From Ruegeria sp. HKCCSA071 (lineage in GTDB: Bacteria > Pseudomonadota > Alphaproteobacteria > Rhodobacterales > Rhodobacteraceae): 64,000 bases of DNA. The position numbers and the translations under genes are program-made. Where the stretch lies: the NCBI RefSeq assembly GCF_017872555.1, contig NZ_JAEDOX010000002.1, positions 62,001 to 126,000 of the forward strand, given 5' to 3'. The notes beneath the pieces are model-generated. The model ran no database searches. It was not told the origin of the DNA and was given only the letters and a program-made list of their open reading frames with translations. Position 1 is the first letter of the stretch. The number at the start of each line of letters is the position of its first letter. This document shows positions 36,319-44,966 of this stretch, in pieces.

Positions 36319-36807
36319 ATGAGCGTTCTGTCCAGATTGATGACAACAACAGCAAGCGTGATTGTACTTTCCGGTATACCGGCTGTTGCAATTCTGTCCT
36401 TTGTAACAAGTGATGCTGCTTATGCCCAAGAAGCGGGCGGTGAAGGCGGCGAAACCACCGGTGGCGGCGAGGCCGAAGGCGGCGCGCAGACCGAAGGCGG
36501 AGGTGAATCCGGCAGCGATGGTGAGGCCGAAGGTGGCAGTGAAACCGAGGGCGGTAGCGATTCCGAAGGCGGTAGTGAGGCCGAAAGCGGAGGCGAATCC
36601 GGCGGCGATGGTGAATCCGGAGGTGGCAGTGAAGCCGAAGGCGGTGGCGAGGCCGAAAGCGGAGGTGAATCCGGCGGCGATGGTGAATCCGAAGGTGGCA
36701 GTGAAGCCGATGGCGGTGGTGAGGCCGATGGCGGTGGTGAGGCCGATGGTGCGGAAACCAATGCAGGAAGCACAGAAGTGGAAGCCATGCAGGGTGAGAG
36801 CCGCTAA
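36319..36807 (+). CDS. Exported acidic Gly/Glu/Ser repeat protein
   Basis: The 162-residue protein has a signal peptide (MSVLSRLMTTTASVIVLSG, cleaved after AAYA near residue 35). The mature part is almost entirely Gly, Glu, Ser, Asp and Ala. At DNA level a 72-bp (24-residue) unit repeats at 36577 and 36649 with few changes, starting GEAESGGESGGDGESGG-like text. It is very acidic and lacks hydrophobic residues, so it is likely disordered and exported. It does not match the RTX nonapeptide (GGxGxDxUx). I recognise no family. The start has AAAGGAG upstream. Confidence 0.7.
   Translation: MSVLSRLMTTTASVIVLSGIPAVAILSFVTSDAAYAQEAGGEGGETTGGGEAEGGAQTEGGGESGSDGEAEGGSETEGGSDSEGGSEAESGGESGGDGESGGGSEAEGGGEAESGGESGGDGESEGGSEADGGGEADGGGEADGAETNAGSTEVEAMQGESR
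36577..36720 (+). repeat. Tandem 72-bp imperfect repeat in the acidic repeat gene
   Basis: Two adjacent 72-bp units (36577-36648 and 36649-36720) begin GAGGCCGAAAGCGGAGG and differ at only a few positions. They encode the 24-residue Gly/Glu/Ser unit and could expand or contract by recombination. Shorter degenerate units precede them. Confidence 0.75.
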
Positions 36808-36876
36808 GCAGCACTTCAAGGCAGGCTAGGGCCACAAGCTTGGTATCTGCCTTAGCCGACCTGACCCAAAGAACAA

Positions 36877-36908
36877 ATAAGGCCGGAGCGTAACTGCTCC
36901 GGCCTTAT
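36877..36908 (-). terminator. Terminator of dapD (and possibly the acidic repeat gene)
   Basis: ATAAGGCCGGAGC and GCTCCGGCCTTAT form a perfect 13-bp stem with a 6-nt loop. On the minus strand TTTGTTC follows. It lies between convergent genes and may act both ways. Confidence 0.85.
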
Positions 36909-36924
36909 GACATTCCCAGAACGA

Positions 36925-37752
36925 TCAGTCCCGCAGCAATTCGTTGATGCCCGTTTTCGAGCGGGTCTTTTCGTCAACCCGCTTCACGATCACCGCGCAA
37001 TAGAGACTGACATTGTTCTTTGACGGCATGGAACCCGCGACCACAACCGAATAGGGCGGAACCTCGCCATACATGACTTCTCCGGTTTCTCGGTCCACGA
37101 TCTTGGTGGACTTACCAATGAACACGCCCATCCCCAGAACCGAGCCTTCGCGGACGATACATCCCTCGACCACTTCCGAGCGCGCGCCGATAAAGCAATT
37201 GTCTTCAATGATTGTTGGGCCAGCCTGCATCGGCTCAAGCACTCCACCGATGCCAACGCCGCCCGACAGGTGCACATTCTTGCCAATCTGCGCGCAGGAT
37301 CCGACGGTGGCCCAGGTATCAACCATCGTGCCTTCGTCAACATAGGCCCCAAGATTCACGAAAGACGGCATCAGCACCACGCCCGGTGCAATATATGCCG
37401 ACTTGCGGACAACGCAGTTTGGAACCGCGCGGAACCCGGCAGACCGCCACTGGTTTTCACCCCAACCGGCGAACTTGCTGTCTACCTTGTCCCACCAGCC
37501 GCCGTCCTGCGGACCGCCCGGCTGGATTTCCATGTCCTTGATACGGAAGCCCAGCAGAACCGCCTTTTTGGCCCATTGATTTACGTGCCAGTCACCGGTT
37601 TCCAGCTTTTCCGCCACGCGTAACGAGCCACTGTCCAGCGCATTCAGCGTGTCCTCGATCGCCTCGCGCTGCTCGCCTGTCGTGGCGGGCGTGATGGTCT
37701 CGCGTGCCTCCCAGGCGGTTTCGATGGCGGCTTCCAGTTGCGCGTTGGACAT
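36925..37752 (-). CDS. dapD: Tetrahydrodipicolinate N-succinyltransferase DapD
   Basis: DapD transfers succinyl from succinyl-CoA to tetrahydrodipicolinate in diaminopimelate/lysine synthesis. The 275-residue protein has a helical N-terminal domain and a left-handed beta-helix with hexapeptide repeats ([35 protein letters not shown]-type text, read in short runs). The CoA-binding text [17 protein letters not shown] is present. Length matches the family. Its terminator is at 36877-36908. Confidence 0.95.
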   Translation of the reverse strand: MSNAQLEAAIETAWEARETITPATTGEQREAIEDTLNALDSGSLRVAEKLETGDWHVNQWAKKAVLLGFRIKDMEIQPGGPQDGGWWDKVDSKFAGWGENQWRSAGFRAVPNCVVRKSAYIAPGVVLMPSFVNLGAYVDEGTMVDTWATVGSCAQIGKNVHLSGGVGIGGVLEPMQAGPTIIEDNCFIGARSEVVEGCIVREGSVLGMGVFIGKSTKIVDRETGEVMYGEVPPYSVVVAGSMPSKNNVSLYCAVIVKRVDEKTRSKTGINELLRD

Positions 37753-37861
37753 GGGGTGTCTCCCTACAGAATCTGTTCACGTTGATTTGGCCTATACGCA
37801 AGCCCGACCCATGGCGCAATGCGACGTAGACGAGCCCAATTGCGTCTGAGGCAGAGGGTCA

Positions 37862-38461
37862 TCAGCTTGCGCGCCGGATATGGCGGGTCAGGATCGCCGT
37901 TGCTGTGTCCATTTCCTTGCGCTTCAACGCCCGCACGATGGCCGCATGATCCGTGTCAGCCCGTTGCACCCATTTCAACCGCCATTGCGCGAACAAATGG
38001 CGTGCGCTTGCGATATGCAGATCGTCGATTGCGTGCAAAAGCCGAGGCAACCCGCAAGGTGTCAGGATGGCGCGATGAAACGTTCTGTTCAGAGCCTCCC
38101 ATTGCGGCATCGACTGCGCCTCGTCACAGGCAATGCGTGCGTTTTCGATCTTTTCCAGCGCGACCGGAGACATGTTTTGCATCGATTGCTGCAACGCCAG
38201 CGTTTCCAACACCACGCGCATTTCGATCACCTCCCGAACCTCTGCCGGGTCCAGCGCCGTAACCCGCATTCCCTTGCGTGGTTCATGCCGGGCCAACCCA
38301 TGCGCCTCAAGCCGCAACAAGGCTTCGCGCACCGGAACATGGCTGGTATCGAAGGTTCGGGCAATATGATCCTGCCGCAGCTTTTCACCGGCTGCCAGCT
38401 CTCCGGTGATGATCCGCTGGCTGAGGCTTTGGTAAATCGTGTCGGAAATCATTGCAGTCAT
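37862..38461 (-). CDS. GntR-family regulator
   Basis: The 199-residue protein has an N-terminal winged helix (IYQSLSQRIITGELAAGEKL, then SHVPVREALLRLEAHGL, about residues 8-70) and an FCD-type helical domain (about 75-190). It lies 44 bp after a PLP-dependent dehydratase gene on the same strand. It may control that gene or an amino acid pathway; the effector is unknown. Start ATG at 38461; a second ATG (MISDT) three codons later is possible. Confidence 0.87.
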   Translation of the reverse strand: MTAMISDTIYQSLSQRIITGELAAGEKLRQDHIARTFDTSHVPVREALLRLEAHGLARHEPRKGMRVTALDPAEVREVIEMRVVLETLALQQSMQNMSPVALEKIENARIACDEAQSMPQWEALNRTFHRAILTPCGLPRLLHAIDDLHIASARHLFAQWRLKWVQRADTDHAAIVRALKRKEMDTATAILTRHIRRAS

Positions 38462-38505
38462 GGATTATAGATAAAATCCACCATCCACATCCACAACCCG
38501 ATAAT

Positions 38506-39417
38506 TTACCCAGCGAACGGGTCCGGCGCGATATTTGCACCGCACACCAAAACGGCCACGCGTTCACCCGGTTCAGGCCGATACGCACCCGAGGTCAAGG
38601 CGGCCAATGCGGTCGCGCCCGCAGGTTCTACCAGAATGCGATGCGCGCGCCAAAGCGCCAGTTGTGCCGCAGCGATGGCATCGTCAGACACCAGAACCGA
38701 ACTCATACCCTGTGCCAGTTCAAAACAGATTTCGCCGATCCGCCGCGCGCCCAGCGCGTTTGCGGCGATGCCCGACACGGAAACATCAACCGGCTCACCA
38801 GCGCGCAACGCTGCATTCAACGCACAAGACGTTTCCGGCTCGACCGCCACAACCTTGCGCGCGCCACCGAACCAGGCCAGCGCCCCGGCGATCAGCCCGC
38901 CGCCGCCAACAGCGACCAGTACCGTATCCGCCTGCAAGCCCTGGACGTCCCATTCGGCAAAACAAGTCCCTTGCCCCGCCACCGTGGCCGGGGCGTCATA
39001 AGCATGGATCTGCATTGCACCCGTCGTTGCCTCATGCTCTTGCGCTGCGGTCAGCGCGTTCGCGTATTCACCAGAAACAACACTCAGGTCGGCACCGGTT
39101 TGCCGGATCAGTGCGATCTTGGACGGGCCCGCCAGTTCCGGCACAAATATCTTTGCAGGATACCCCAGCGTCTGCGCTGCATAGGCCGCCGCCGCACCAT
39201 GATTGCCCCCGGATGCGGCGACCACACCCGCAGCCGGCACATCCGAGCTGAGCAGCGTATTGAACGCACCCCGCGCCTTGAAACTGCCGGTATGCTGTAT
39301 GTGCTCGAGTTTCAGCTCAACCGGATAGCCGGGAATGTTGCTTTCCATAACCGGGGTTACCTGCGCATATCCCGCGATGCGGTCCCGTGCTGCCGATATT
39401 TCACTTTTCCAATTCAT
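38506..39417 (-). CDS. Threonine/serine dehydratase-like PLP enzyme
   Basis: This 303-residue fold-type II PLP enzyme resembles threonine dehydratase and serine/threonine racemase. The Schiff-base lysine is in HIQHTGSFKARGAFN, the PLP-phosphate loop reads VGGGGLIAGALAWF and the substrate loop is SGGNHGAAAAYAA. It lacks the C-terminal ACT regulatory domain of biosynthetic IlvA, so a catabolic role is likely. The start at MNWKSEI is chosen because the longer ORF would overlap the divergent LOG-family gene region. A GntR gene follows. Confidence 0.83.
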   Translation of the reverse strand: MNWKSEISAARDRIAGYAQVTPVMESNIPGYPVELKLEHIQHTGSFKARGAFNTLLSSDVPAAGVVAASGGNHGAAAAYAAQTLGYPAKIFVPELAGPSKIALIRQTGADLSVVSGEYANALTAAQEHEATTGAMQIHAYDAPATVAGQGTCFAEWDVQGLQADTVLVAVGGGGLIAGALAWFGGARKVVAVEPETSCALNAALRAGEPVDVSVSGIAANALGARRIGEICFELAQGMSSVLVSDDAIAAAQLALWRAHRILVEPAGATALAALTSGAYRPEPGERVAVLVCGANIAPDPFAG

Positions 39418-39496
39418 TCTCGTCTTTCCGTGACTGGCACTCTGTCCGCGAACCCTATAGCTGTTTGTCAAACACGCAAGCAGGGATCGATCACCG

Positions 39497-40339
39497 ATGA
39501 GAGAAGACCGCCACAGTCCGTTTCGCGATGCGCAGACCGACCGCTCGACCGCAAAAGAGGTTCCGGACACACCGCAAACACGCTCTCCGGCCTACCGTCT
39601 GGCTTTCGCGGATGACGAGTTTCTGTGCCGGGACGAGCTGCGCCCTGTACGCTTGCAGCTTGAGTTGCTGAAACCCGAAATGATCATGACCGAGCGTGAG
39701 ATCGCGTCGACCATCGTCATGTTCGGCGGTGCCCGCATTCCCGAACCCTCGCAAAAGCACACCGCGCGGACAGAAACCCTGGCCGGTCTGTCGAAATATT
39801 ACGATGAGGCGCGCGAGTTTGCCCGGCTGATGACCGTGAAATCGAAAGAAACCGGCTGCCGCGAGAATGTGATCGTCACTGGCGGCGGCCCCGGTGTGAT
39901 GGAAGCCGGCAATCGCGGGGCACACGAAGCGGGCGGGTGCTCGATCGGGCTGAATATCGTGCTTCCGCACGAACAGGCGCCAAACAGTTTCGTGACGCCA
40001 GCGCTCAGCTTCAACTTTCACTATTTTGCGATCCGCAAAATGCATTTCCTGATGCGCGCCCGCGCCATCACCATCTTTCCCGGTGGGTTTGGGACGCTGG
40101 ATGAACTGTTCGAATCCCTGACCCTGATCCAGACCGGCAGAATGGATCGCGTGCCATTCCTGCTGTTTGGCCGCGCGTTCTGGGAAAAGGTCATCAACTG
40201 GGACGCACTGGCGGATGCCGGTACGATCTCGGACGAGGATCTAGACCTGTTCCGCTTTGTCGATACCGCGCAGGAGGCGGTCGATATCATCGACAACTGG
40301 GAACCCGCACCGCCCCGCGACGAAATTCCGGGGCGCTGA
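39497..40339 (+). CDS. LOG-family (TIGR00730) Rossmann-fold protein
   Basis: The 280-residue protein belongs to the LOG family, whose members hydrolyse cytokinin-riboside-type or other nucleoside monophosphates (phosphoribohydrolases). The diagnostic motif PGGFGTLDELFE is visible, with GGGPGVMEAGNRGA upstream. A roughly 70-residue N-terminal extension rich in charged residues precedes the fold. Three bases separate it from the next gene, so they are probably cotranscribed. Bacterial members often act in nucleotide salvage; the exact substrate is inferred. Confidence 0.87.
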   Translation: MREDRHSPFRDAQTDRSTAKEVPDTPQTRSPAYRLAFADDEFLCRDELRPVRLQLELLKPEMIMTEREIASTIVMFGGARIPEPSQKHTARTETLAGLSKYYDEAREFARLMTVKSKETGCRENVIVTGGGPGVMEAGNRGAHEAGGCSIGLNIVLPHEQAPNSFVTPALSFNFHYFAIRKMHFLMRARAITIFPGGFGTLDELFESLTLIQTGRMDRVPFLLFGRAFWEKVINWDALADAGTISDEDLDLFRFVDTAQEAVDIIDNWEPAPPRDEIPGR

Positions 40340-40342
40340 GCG

Positions 40343-41443
40343 ATGAAATTCCCAAAGGCCGGCGAAATGCTCCACCTGCGTGGCAACGCGCTGTCAAAAG
40401 GCGAACCCGTCGCCCTTCCGCTGACGCAAAGCAGCATGTTCCATCTGCCCGGCGCGCCGGACGGTCACCCTACCTATGGCCGTGTCGATAACCCCACATG
40501 GGTACATCTTGAGCATGTTTTGTCGCATCTGGAAGACGCGCCTTGCCTCAGCTTCCCGTCCGGCATGGCTGCAATTTCCGCGGCTCTGTTTGCAACGGTG
40601 CAAGCCGGATCACGCCTTCTGATCCCTTCGGACGGGTACTATGTCACCCGTCTGTTGGCCGACCGGTTCCTTTCGCGTCTCGGCGTCACTGTCCAAGAGC
40701 GCCCGACCACTGCATTCGCCGCAGGTGGTTTTAATGAGTTTGACGTTGTGTTCGTCGAAAGCCCTTCGAACCCCGGTCTGGACATGATTGACCTGAAAGC
40801 CGTAGCTGATCAGGTGCGGTCTGCTGGCGGGGTGACGGTTGCCGACAATACGACGATGACGCCGTTGGGTCAGCGCCCGTTGGATTTGGGCATCGACGTG
40901 GTCGTGTCGTCTGACACCAAGGCGATGGGCGGGCATTCCGACATGCTGATGGGTCACGTGGCCAGCCGCAACAGTGACATCATGGAACGGGTCGAGGAAT
41001 GGCGGAGAGTCTCCGGCTCGATCCCCGGACCGCATGAGGCATGGCTGTTGCATCGCGGGTTGGAAACGCTGGATGTCCGGTTCGACCGGATGTGCAGCTC
41101 GGCTCAGGTAATAGCAGAACGGTTGGCAGGTCACCCAGCGGTCAAGCAGGTCCGCTATCCTGGGCTGGCCGATGATCCGTCACACACACTGGCGCAGGCA
41201 CAAACGGCACGGTTCGGATTTCTGCTATCCTTGACTTTGGAAAGCGAAGACAAGGCCGAAGCCTTCATCAACACTTGCCCGCTTTTGCGCCCCGCCACCT
41301 CATTCGGTGGTGTTCACAGCTCGGCCGAGCGCCGCGCGCGCTGGGGCGATAGTGTCGACCCGGCCTTCATCCGACTGTCCGTTGGATGCGAACCGGTGGA
41401 CGAACTGTGGCAGGCGATCGAGGCCAGCCTGAACGCGCTGTGA
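40343..41443 (+). CDS. Cys/Met metabolism PLP-dependent enzyme (cystathionine lyase-like)
   Basis: This 366-residue trans-sulfuration-type PLP enzyme has the Schiff-base lysine in VVVSSDTKAMGGHSDMLMGH and the aspartate in TVADNTTMTPLGQRPL. The N-terminal TYGRVDNPTW and FPSGMAAISAAL fit cystathionine gamma/beta lyases. The exact reaction cannot be told from sequence alone. It starts three bases after the LOG gene. Its stop abuts that of the convergent membrane gene. Confidence 0.85.
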   Translation: MKFPKAGEMLHLRGNALSKGEPVALPLTQSSMFHLPGAPDGHPTYGRVDNPTWVHLEHVLSHLEDAPCLSFPSGMAAISAALFATVQAGSRLLIPSDGYYVTRLLADRFLSRLGVTVQERPTTAFAAGGFNEFDVVFVESPSNPGLDMIDLKAVADQVRSAGGVTVADNTTMTPLGQRPLDLGIDVVVSSDTKAMGGHSDMLMGHVASRNSDIMERVEEWRRVSGSIPGPHEAWLLHRGLETLDVRFDRMCSSAQVIAERLAGHPAVKQVRYPGLADDPSHTLAQAQTARFGFLLSLTLESEDKAEAFINTCPLLRPATSFGGVHSSAERRARWGDSVDPAFIRLSVGCEPVDELWQAIEASLNAL

Positions 41444-41827
41444 TTACTTCTTCGCGGCACGCAGTTCCTTGAAAACGTAGATCGGCAGCACCACGCTGGC
41501 GATCAGCGCCCCCAGCCAGACAAGCAGCGTCGCCGCCAGCAGGTTCGAGATACCACCAACTGTCAGCCCCGACGCGATGAGGTCGGTCACCAGCAGGCCC
41601 ACAAATGTCACGACCAGGGCGATCCCGCCTTTCAATGCGGGCGCTTTCTTTTCGCCAAGCTTCAGTATCAAGGGCTCGGCGATCACCTGAACGACGGTGA
41701 AAACGATCACAACCACGATAAATGAGATCGGTTTGATCGCGAAACCGGACAGTATCAGCGAAGCCAGCAACAGCCCGATAGCATTGCCGGCCAGCAGGGC
41801 CAAAGCGGATTTGATTCTGCGCGACAT
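41444..41827 (-). CDS. Small four-helix membrane protein (phage-holin-like superfamily)
   Basis: The 127-residue protein has about four transmembrane segments (residues near 8-28, 35-52, 68-88, 95-118) with the pattern ALKGGIALVVTFVGLLVTDLIASG. It resembles the phage holin 4 superfamily (PF04020-like), small membrane proteins of unknown role found in many chromosomes. There is no endolysin or prophage nearby, so the holin name is only a family label. Confidence 0.65.
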   Translation of the reverse strand: MSRRIKSALALLAGNAIGLLLASLILSGFAIKPISFIVVVIVFTVVQVIAEPLILKLGEKKAPALKGGIALVVTFVGLLVTDLIASGLTVGGISNLLAATLLVWLGALIASVVLPIYVFKELRAAKK

Positions 41828-41987
41828 GGGATGGCCTCCGTCAATCTACAATCAGAAATATGAAGATATTAGCAGGCTTCTGAGTTTTTTCGAGACAATT
41901 CAATCGCCTCTTCCTTTTGACCCGTTGAAAACACGTGGTAGAACACATTCATCAAGATCAGACCTGTCCCTGACCCGCGAGTGTGAG

Positions 41988-42908
41988 ATGAGCGACGATC
42001 CCTATTCCGTCCTTGGCGTACCGAAAGACGCCAGCGCCGACGAAATCAAGAAAGCCTACAGGCGTATTGCCAAGGAGTGCCACCCGGACCTGAAACCCGG
42101 CGATGCCAAGGCCGAGGCCAAATTCAAGGCCGCAGCTGCTGCTTATGACTTGCTGAAAGATCCTGAAACCCGCGCCCGCTACGACAATGGCGAAATCGAC
42201 GCATCGGGTCAGGAACGCCCGCAACAACACTATTACCGGGACTATGCCGAGGCCGCTGGAAACCCCTATCGCGGGCGTCAGGCGGACCCGGACGACATGT
42301 CGGACATCTTTGCTGAATTCATGCGTGGCCGCGGTGGATTTGGCGGCCAGCAAAGGCATGAGTTTCATGCGCCGGGGCATAACCTGAACTATTCCCTTCA
42401 GATCAGCTTTCTGGATGCCGTGTTTGGCGCCAGTCAGAAACTGACCCTACCAGACGGCAACCGGATCGAGGTCAAGATCCCCGCCGGTATAACCGAGGGT
42501 CAGACCATCCGTCTGCGCGGCAAGGGGGCTCCGGGTTATGGCGAAGGTCCTCCGGGTGATGCGTTGGTGACTGTCACGGTCGCCAAACATCCGGTGTTTG
42601 ATCGTCAGGGCGACGACATTCATATTACGCTGCCGATCAGCATCGATGAGGCCATTCTGGGCGGCAAAGTCGCCGCCCCCACCATCGATGGCGGTGTGAA
42701 CGTCAATGTTCCGGCGGGTACCAGCAGCGGCAAGACCCTTCGCCTGCGCGGCAAGGGGGTGAAGAAACGCGGCTCATCCCAGCGCGGCGACCAACTGATC
42801 GAACTGACCGTTGCGATGCCTGACAAGGTCGATGATGACCTCAGGCAGTTCATGGAGACCTGGCGCGAGACGCACCGCTACGATCCGCGGAAAGGAATGC
42901 CATCATGA
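41988..42908 (+). CDS. cbpA: DnaJ-type co-chaperone CbpA
   Basis: The 306-residue protein has a J-domain at residues 1-66 with YRRIAKECHPDLKPGD (the HPD motif), and two C-terminal beta-sandwich client-binding domains (about 125-295). It lacks the zinc-finger cysteine repeats of DnaJ, as in CbpA. It stimulates DnaK ATPase. The start at 41988 begins the J-domain. It overlaps the cbpM-like gene by 4 bp, which supports the call. Confidence 0.92.
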   Translation: MSDDPYSVLGVPKDASADEIKKAYRRIAKECHPDLKPGDAKAEAKFKAAAAAYDLLKDPETRARYDNGEIDASGQERPQQHYYRDYAEAAGNPYRGRQADPDDMSDIFAEFMRGRGGFGGQQRHEFHAPGHNLNYSLQISFLDAVFGASQKLTLPDGNRIEVKIPAGITEGQTIRLRGKGAPGYGEGPPGDALVTVTVAKHPVFDRQGDDIHITLPISIDEAILGGKVAAPTIDGGVNVNVPAGTSSGKTLRLRGKGVKKRGSSQRGDQLIELTVAMPDKVDDDLRQFMETWRETHRYDPRKGMPS

Positions 42909-43243
42909 CCCTGACCGAAAAGGAACTGATCGAAACCGTCTCGCGCCTGACCTCTGACCGCCTGACCGAGTATCTTGCGGCCGAGATCGTGATCCCTGAA
43001 CAATCGGAGCAGGGGCTGGTCTATCACAGTATTGACGTTGCCCGGCTGGAACTGGCTTGCGAGTTGCACGAGCAATACGACATGGAGGCCGATGCGCTGT
43101 CGATGATGATCTCATTGATTGATCAGATGCATGGGCTGCGCGCCGAACTGCGCGAGGTTCTGAACGCAGTCGAGGCGCAACCCGAGCCGGTGCGCCATCA
43201 ACTGATCGAAGTCATCGGCACAGCGCGGTTCCGTCGCAGATAA
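42905..43243 (+). CDS. cbpM: Chaperone modulator CbpM-like protein
   Basis: The 112-residue protein resembles CbpM, which binds the J-domain of CbpA and inhibits its action. It reads IVIPEQSEQGLVYHSIDVARLELACELHEQ, matching the MerR-like N-terminal region of CbpM, followed by helices (about residues 70-100). Its start overlaps the cbpA stop. CbpM proteins vary in sequence, so the operon context carries much of the call. Confidence 0.8.
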   Translation: MTLTEKELIETVSRLTSDRLTEYLAAEIVIPEQSEQGLVYHSIDVARLELACELHEQYDMEADALSMMISLIDQMHGLRAELREVLNAVEAQPEPVRHQLIEVIGTARFRRR

Positions 43244-43307
43244 CAGGGTTTTGGGCGCAATGATTTTGGCGCAGAAGGCCGCCTTGATCCTTTGTCAGGT
43301 AGCTTCC

Positions 43308-44966
43308 ATGACCCAGTCCAGATCCGAGTTGCTGATGCCCGCGGGCAATCTGCGCAAACTGAAACTCGCCATCCTCTATGGGGCAGACGCCGTGTATCTG
43401 GGCACGCCGGATATGTCGCTGCGCACCAAGTCCGAGTTTTCGCTGGACGAGGTGATCGAGGGGGTCGAGTTCTGCCACAGCCATGGCCGGCGCGCCTACC
43501 TGACACTGAACCTGTTCTCGCATAACAAAGACATCCCGAAACTGGACGAATACATCGACACGGTGCGCAAGGTGCAGCCCGACGGGTTGATCATCGCCGA
43601 TCCGGGCGTGTTCCAATACGTCCGCGAGCGCGCGCCCGAACTGCCGCTGCACATCTCGACCCAGGCTAATATCTGTTCGTGGCTGTCGGTGAAGTTCTGG
43701 CAGGATCAGGGGGCCGAGCTGGTGGTTCTGGCCCGCGAGGTTTCCTATCCCGAACTGGTCGAGATCCGTGAGAATTGCCCTGATATCAAGCTCGAGGCCT
43801 TTGTGCACGGCGCCATGTGCATGACCTATTCGGGCCGCTGCCTGCTGTCGAACTTCATGGCGGAACGCGGCGCGAACCAGGGCAACTGCGCCAATTCCTG
43901 CCGCTGGAACTATGCGCTGAAACTGCGCCTGAAGGACGGCACCCATCAGGAGTTGCGCATCACCGAGGAAAACGCCGACCTGTTCGAATTCCTGCTGGAA
44001 GAAGGATGCCGCCCCGGTGATCTGATACCGATCGAGGAAGACGACCGCGGCTCGTACATCCTCAACTCACGCGACCTCTGCATCATGCCGAAGCTGGACG
44101 AGTACCTGAAAATCGGAGTCGACAGCCTCAAGGTCGAAGGGCGCGGCAAATCGGAATACTACGCCGCGATCGTCGCGCGGGCCTATCGTATGGCCATCGA
44201 CGATTACTATGCCGACCCCCAGAACTGGGACCCGAAACCCTATATGCGCGAGTTGGAGACCGTGGGTAACCGCGGCTATACGCTGGCCTTCCACGAAGGG
44301 CGGCTGACCAATTACGCCCATGATTACGAACACACGGCGTCCATCGCGCAGTGGGAATATGCCGGGATCGTCACCGAAGTGACCGAGGATGCCTTTTTGG
44401 TCGAGGTAAAGAACAAGCTGGAACCGGGCGATGTGCTGGATTTCGTCTCGCCCATCTCGCGCGAGACGGTTCTGCTGCGGGTTTATGATTTCGAACGCGC
44501 ATCCGATGGTTCGCGGATGGACGTGGTGCATGGCAGCACCAAAACAGTGATCCGCCTGCCCTTCACCCTGTTCGACCACGAGGATATCGACGATCTGCGC
44601 GCCAGGTTCCCCGCCTATTCCGTTCTGCGCAAGGAACGCGCCCTGACCGACGAACACTGGAGCCGCATTCGCTTTGACAAGCTCGTGCAGGGATTGGAAA
44701 CCTCCGGTCGAGACAATCCAACAGCTTATGCACGCCGTCGCGATGATCTGGTTGAAAAGATCGGCGAAGACGGTAACGAACGCCGGTTCAAGACAAACCG
44801 CATCGGCACGGAAGGATGCTGCGGCAAGGGCTGCAACGGATGCCTGATCTTCTGGCAGGATGACAAATACGCGTTGGCCCGCGAGGTACTGTCCAAACGG
44901 AAGCAAGGCGAGCAACTCAGCCGCCGCGAGGCGACAGAACTCAAGCTGCCGGGAGAACCGGCTTAG
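43308..44966 (+). CDS. Peptidase U32 family protein (tRNA/rRNA hydroxylation type)
   Basis: The 552-residue protein belongs to the U32 family (TrhP/YegQ and RlhA group), which add hydroxyl groups to tRNA U34 or rRNA C2501. Family marks are SELLMPAGNLRKLKLAILYG, ADAVYLG and the cysteine cluster in CMTYSGRCLLSNFM followed by NCANSCRW, thought to bind an Fe-S cluster. At about 552 residues it is longer than YegQ (about 450). A further cluster (CCGKGCNGC) lies at the C-terminus. The exact substrate is not clear from sequence. Its stop is shared with the convergent P460 gene. Confidence 0.82.
   Translation: MTQSRSELLMPAGNLRKLKLAILYGADAVYLGTPDMSLRTKSEFSLDEVIEGVEFCHSHGRRAYLTLNLFSHNKDIPKLDEYIDTVRKVQPDGLIIADPGVFQYVRERAPELPLHISTQANICSWLSVKFWQDQGAELVVLAREVSYPELVEIRENCPDIKLEAFVHGAMCMTYSGRCLLSNFMAERGANQGNCANSCRWNYALKLRLKDGTHQELRITEENADLFEFLLEEGCRPGDLIPIEEDDRGSYILNSRDLCIMPKLDEYLKIGVDSLKVEGRGKSEYYAAIVARAYRMAIDDYYADPQNWDPKPYMRELETVGNRGYTLAFHEGRLTNYAHDYEHTASIAQWEYAGIVTEVTEDAFLVEVKNKLEPGDVLDFVSPISRETVLLRVYDFERASDGSRMDVVHGSTKTVIRLPFTLFDHEDIDDLRARFPAYSVLRKERALTDEHWSRIRFDKLVQGLETSGRDNPTAYARRRDDLVEKIGEDGNERRFKTNRIGTEGCCGKGCNGCLIFWQDDKYALAREVLSKRKQGEQLSRREATELKLPGEPA

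Noticed and set aside
36577-36720. CRISPR-like repeat array
   Set aside because: The repeats are in-frame coding repeats with no spacers and no cas genes.
41444-41827. Prophage holin
   Set aside because: Only a superfamily resemblance; no endolysin, integrase or phage structural gene is nearby.
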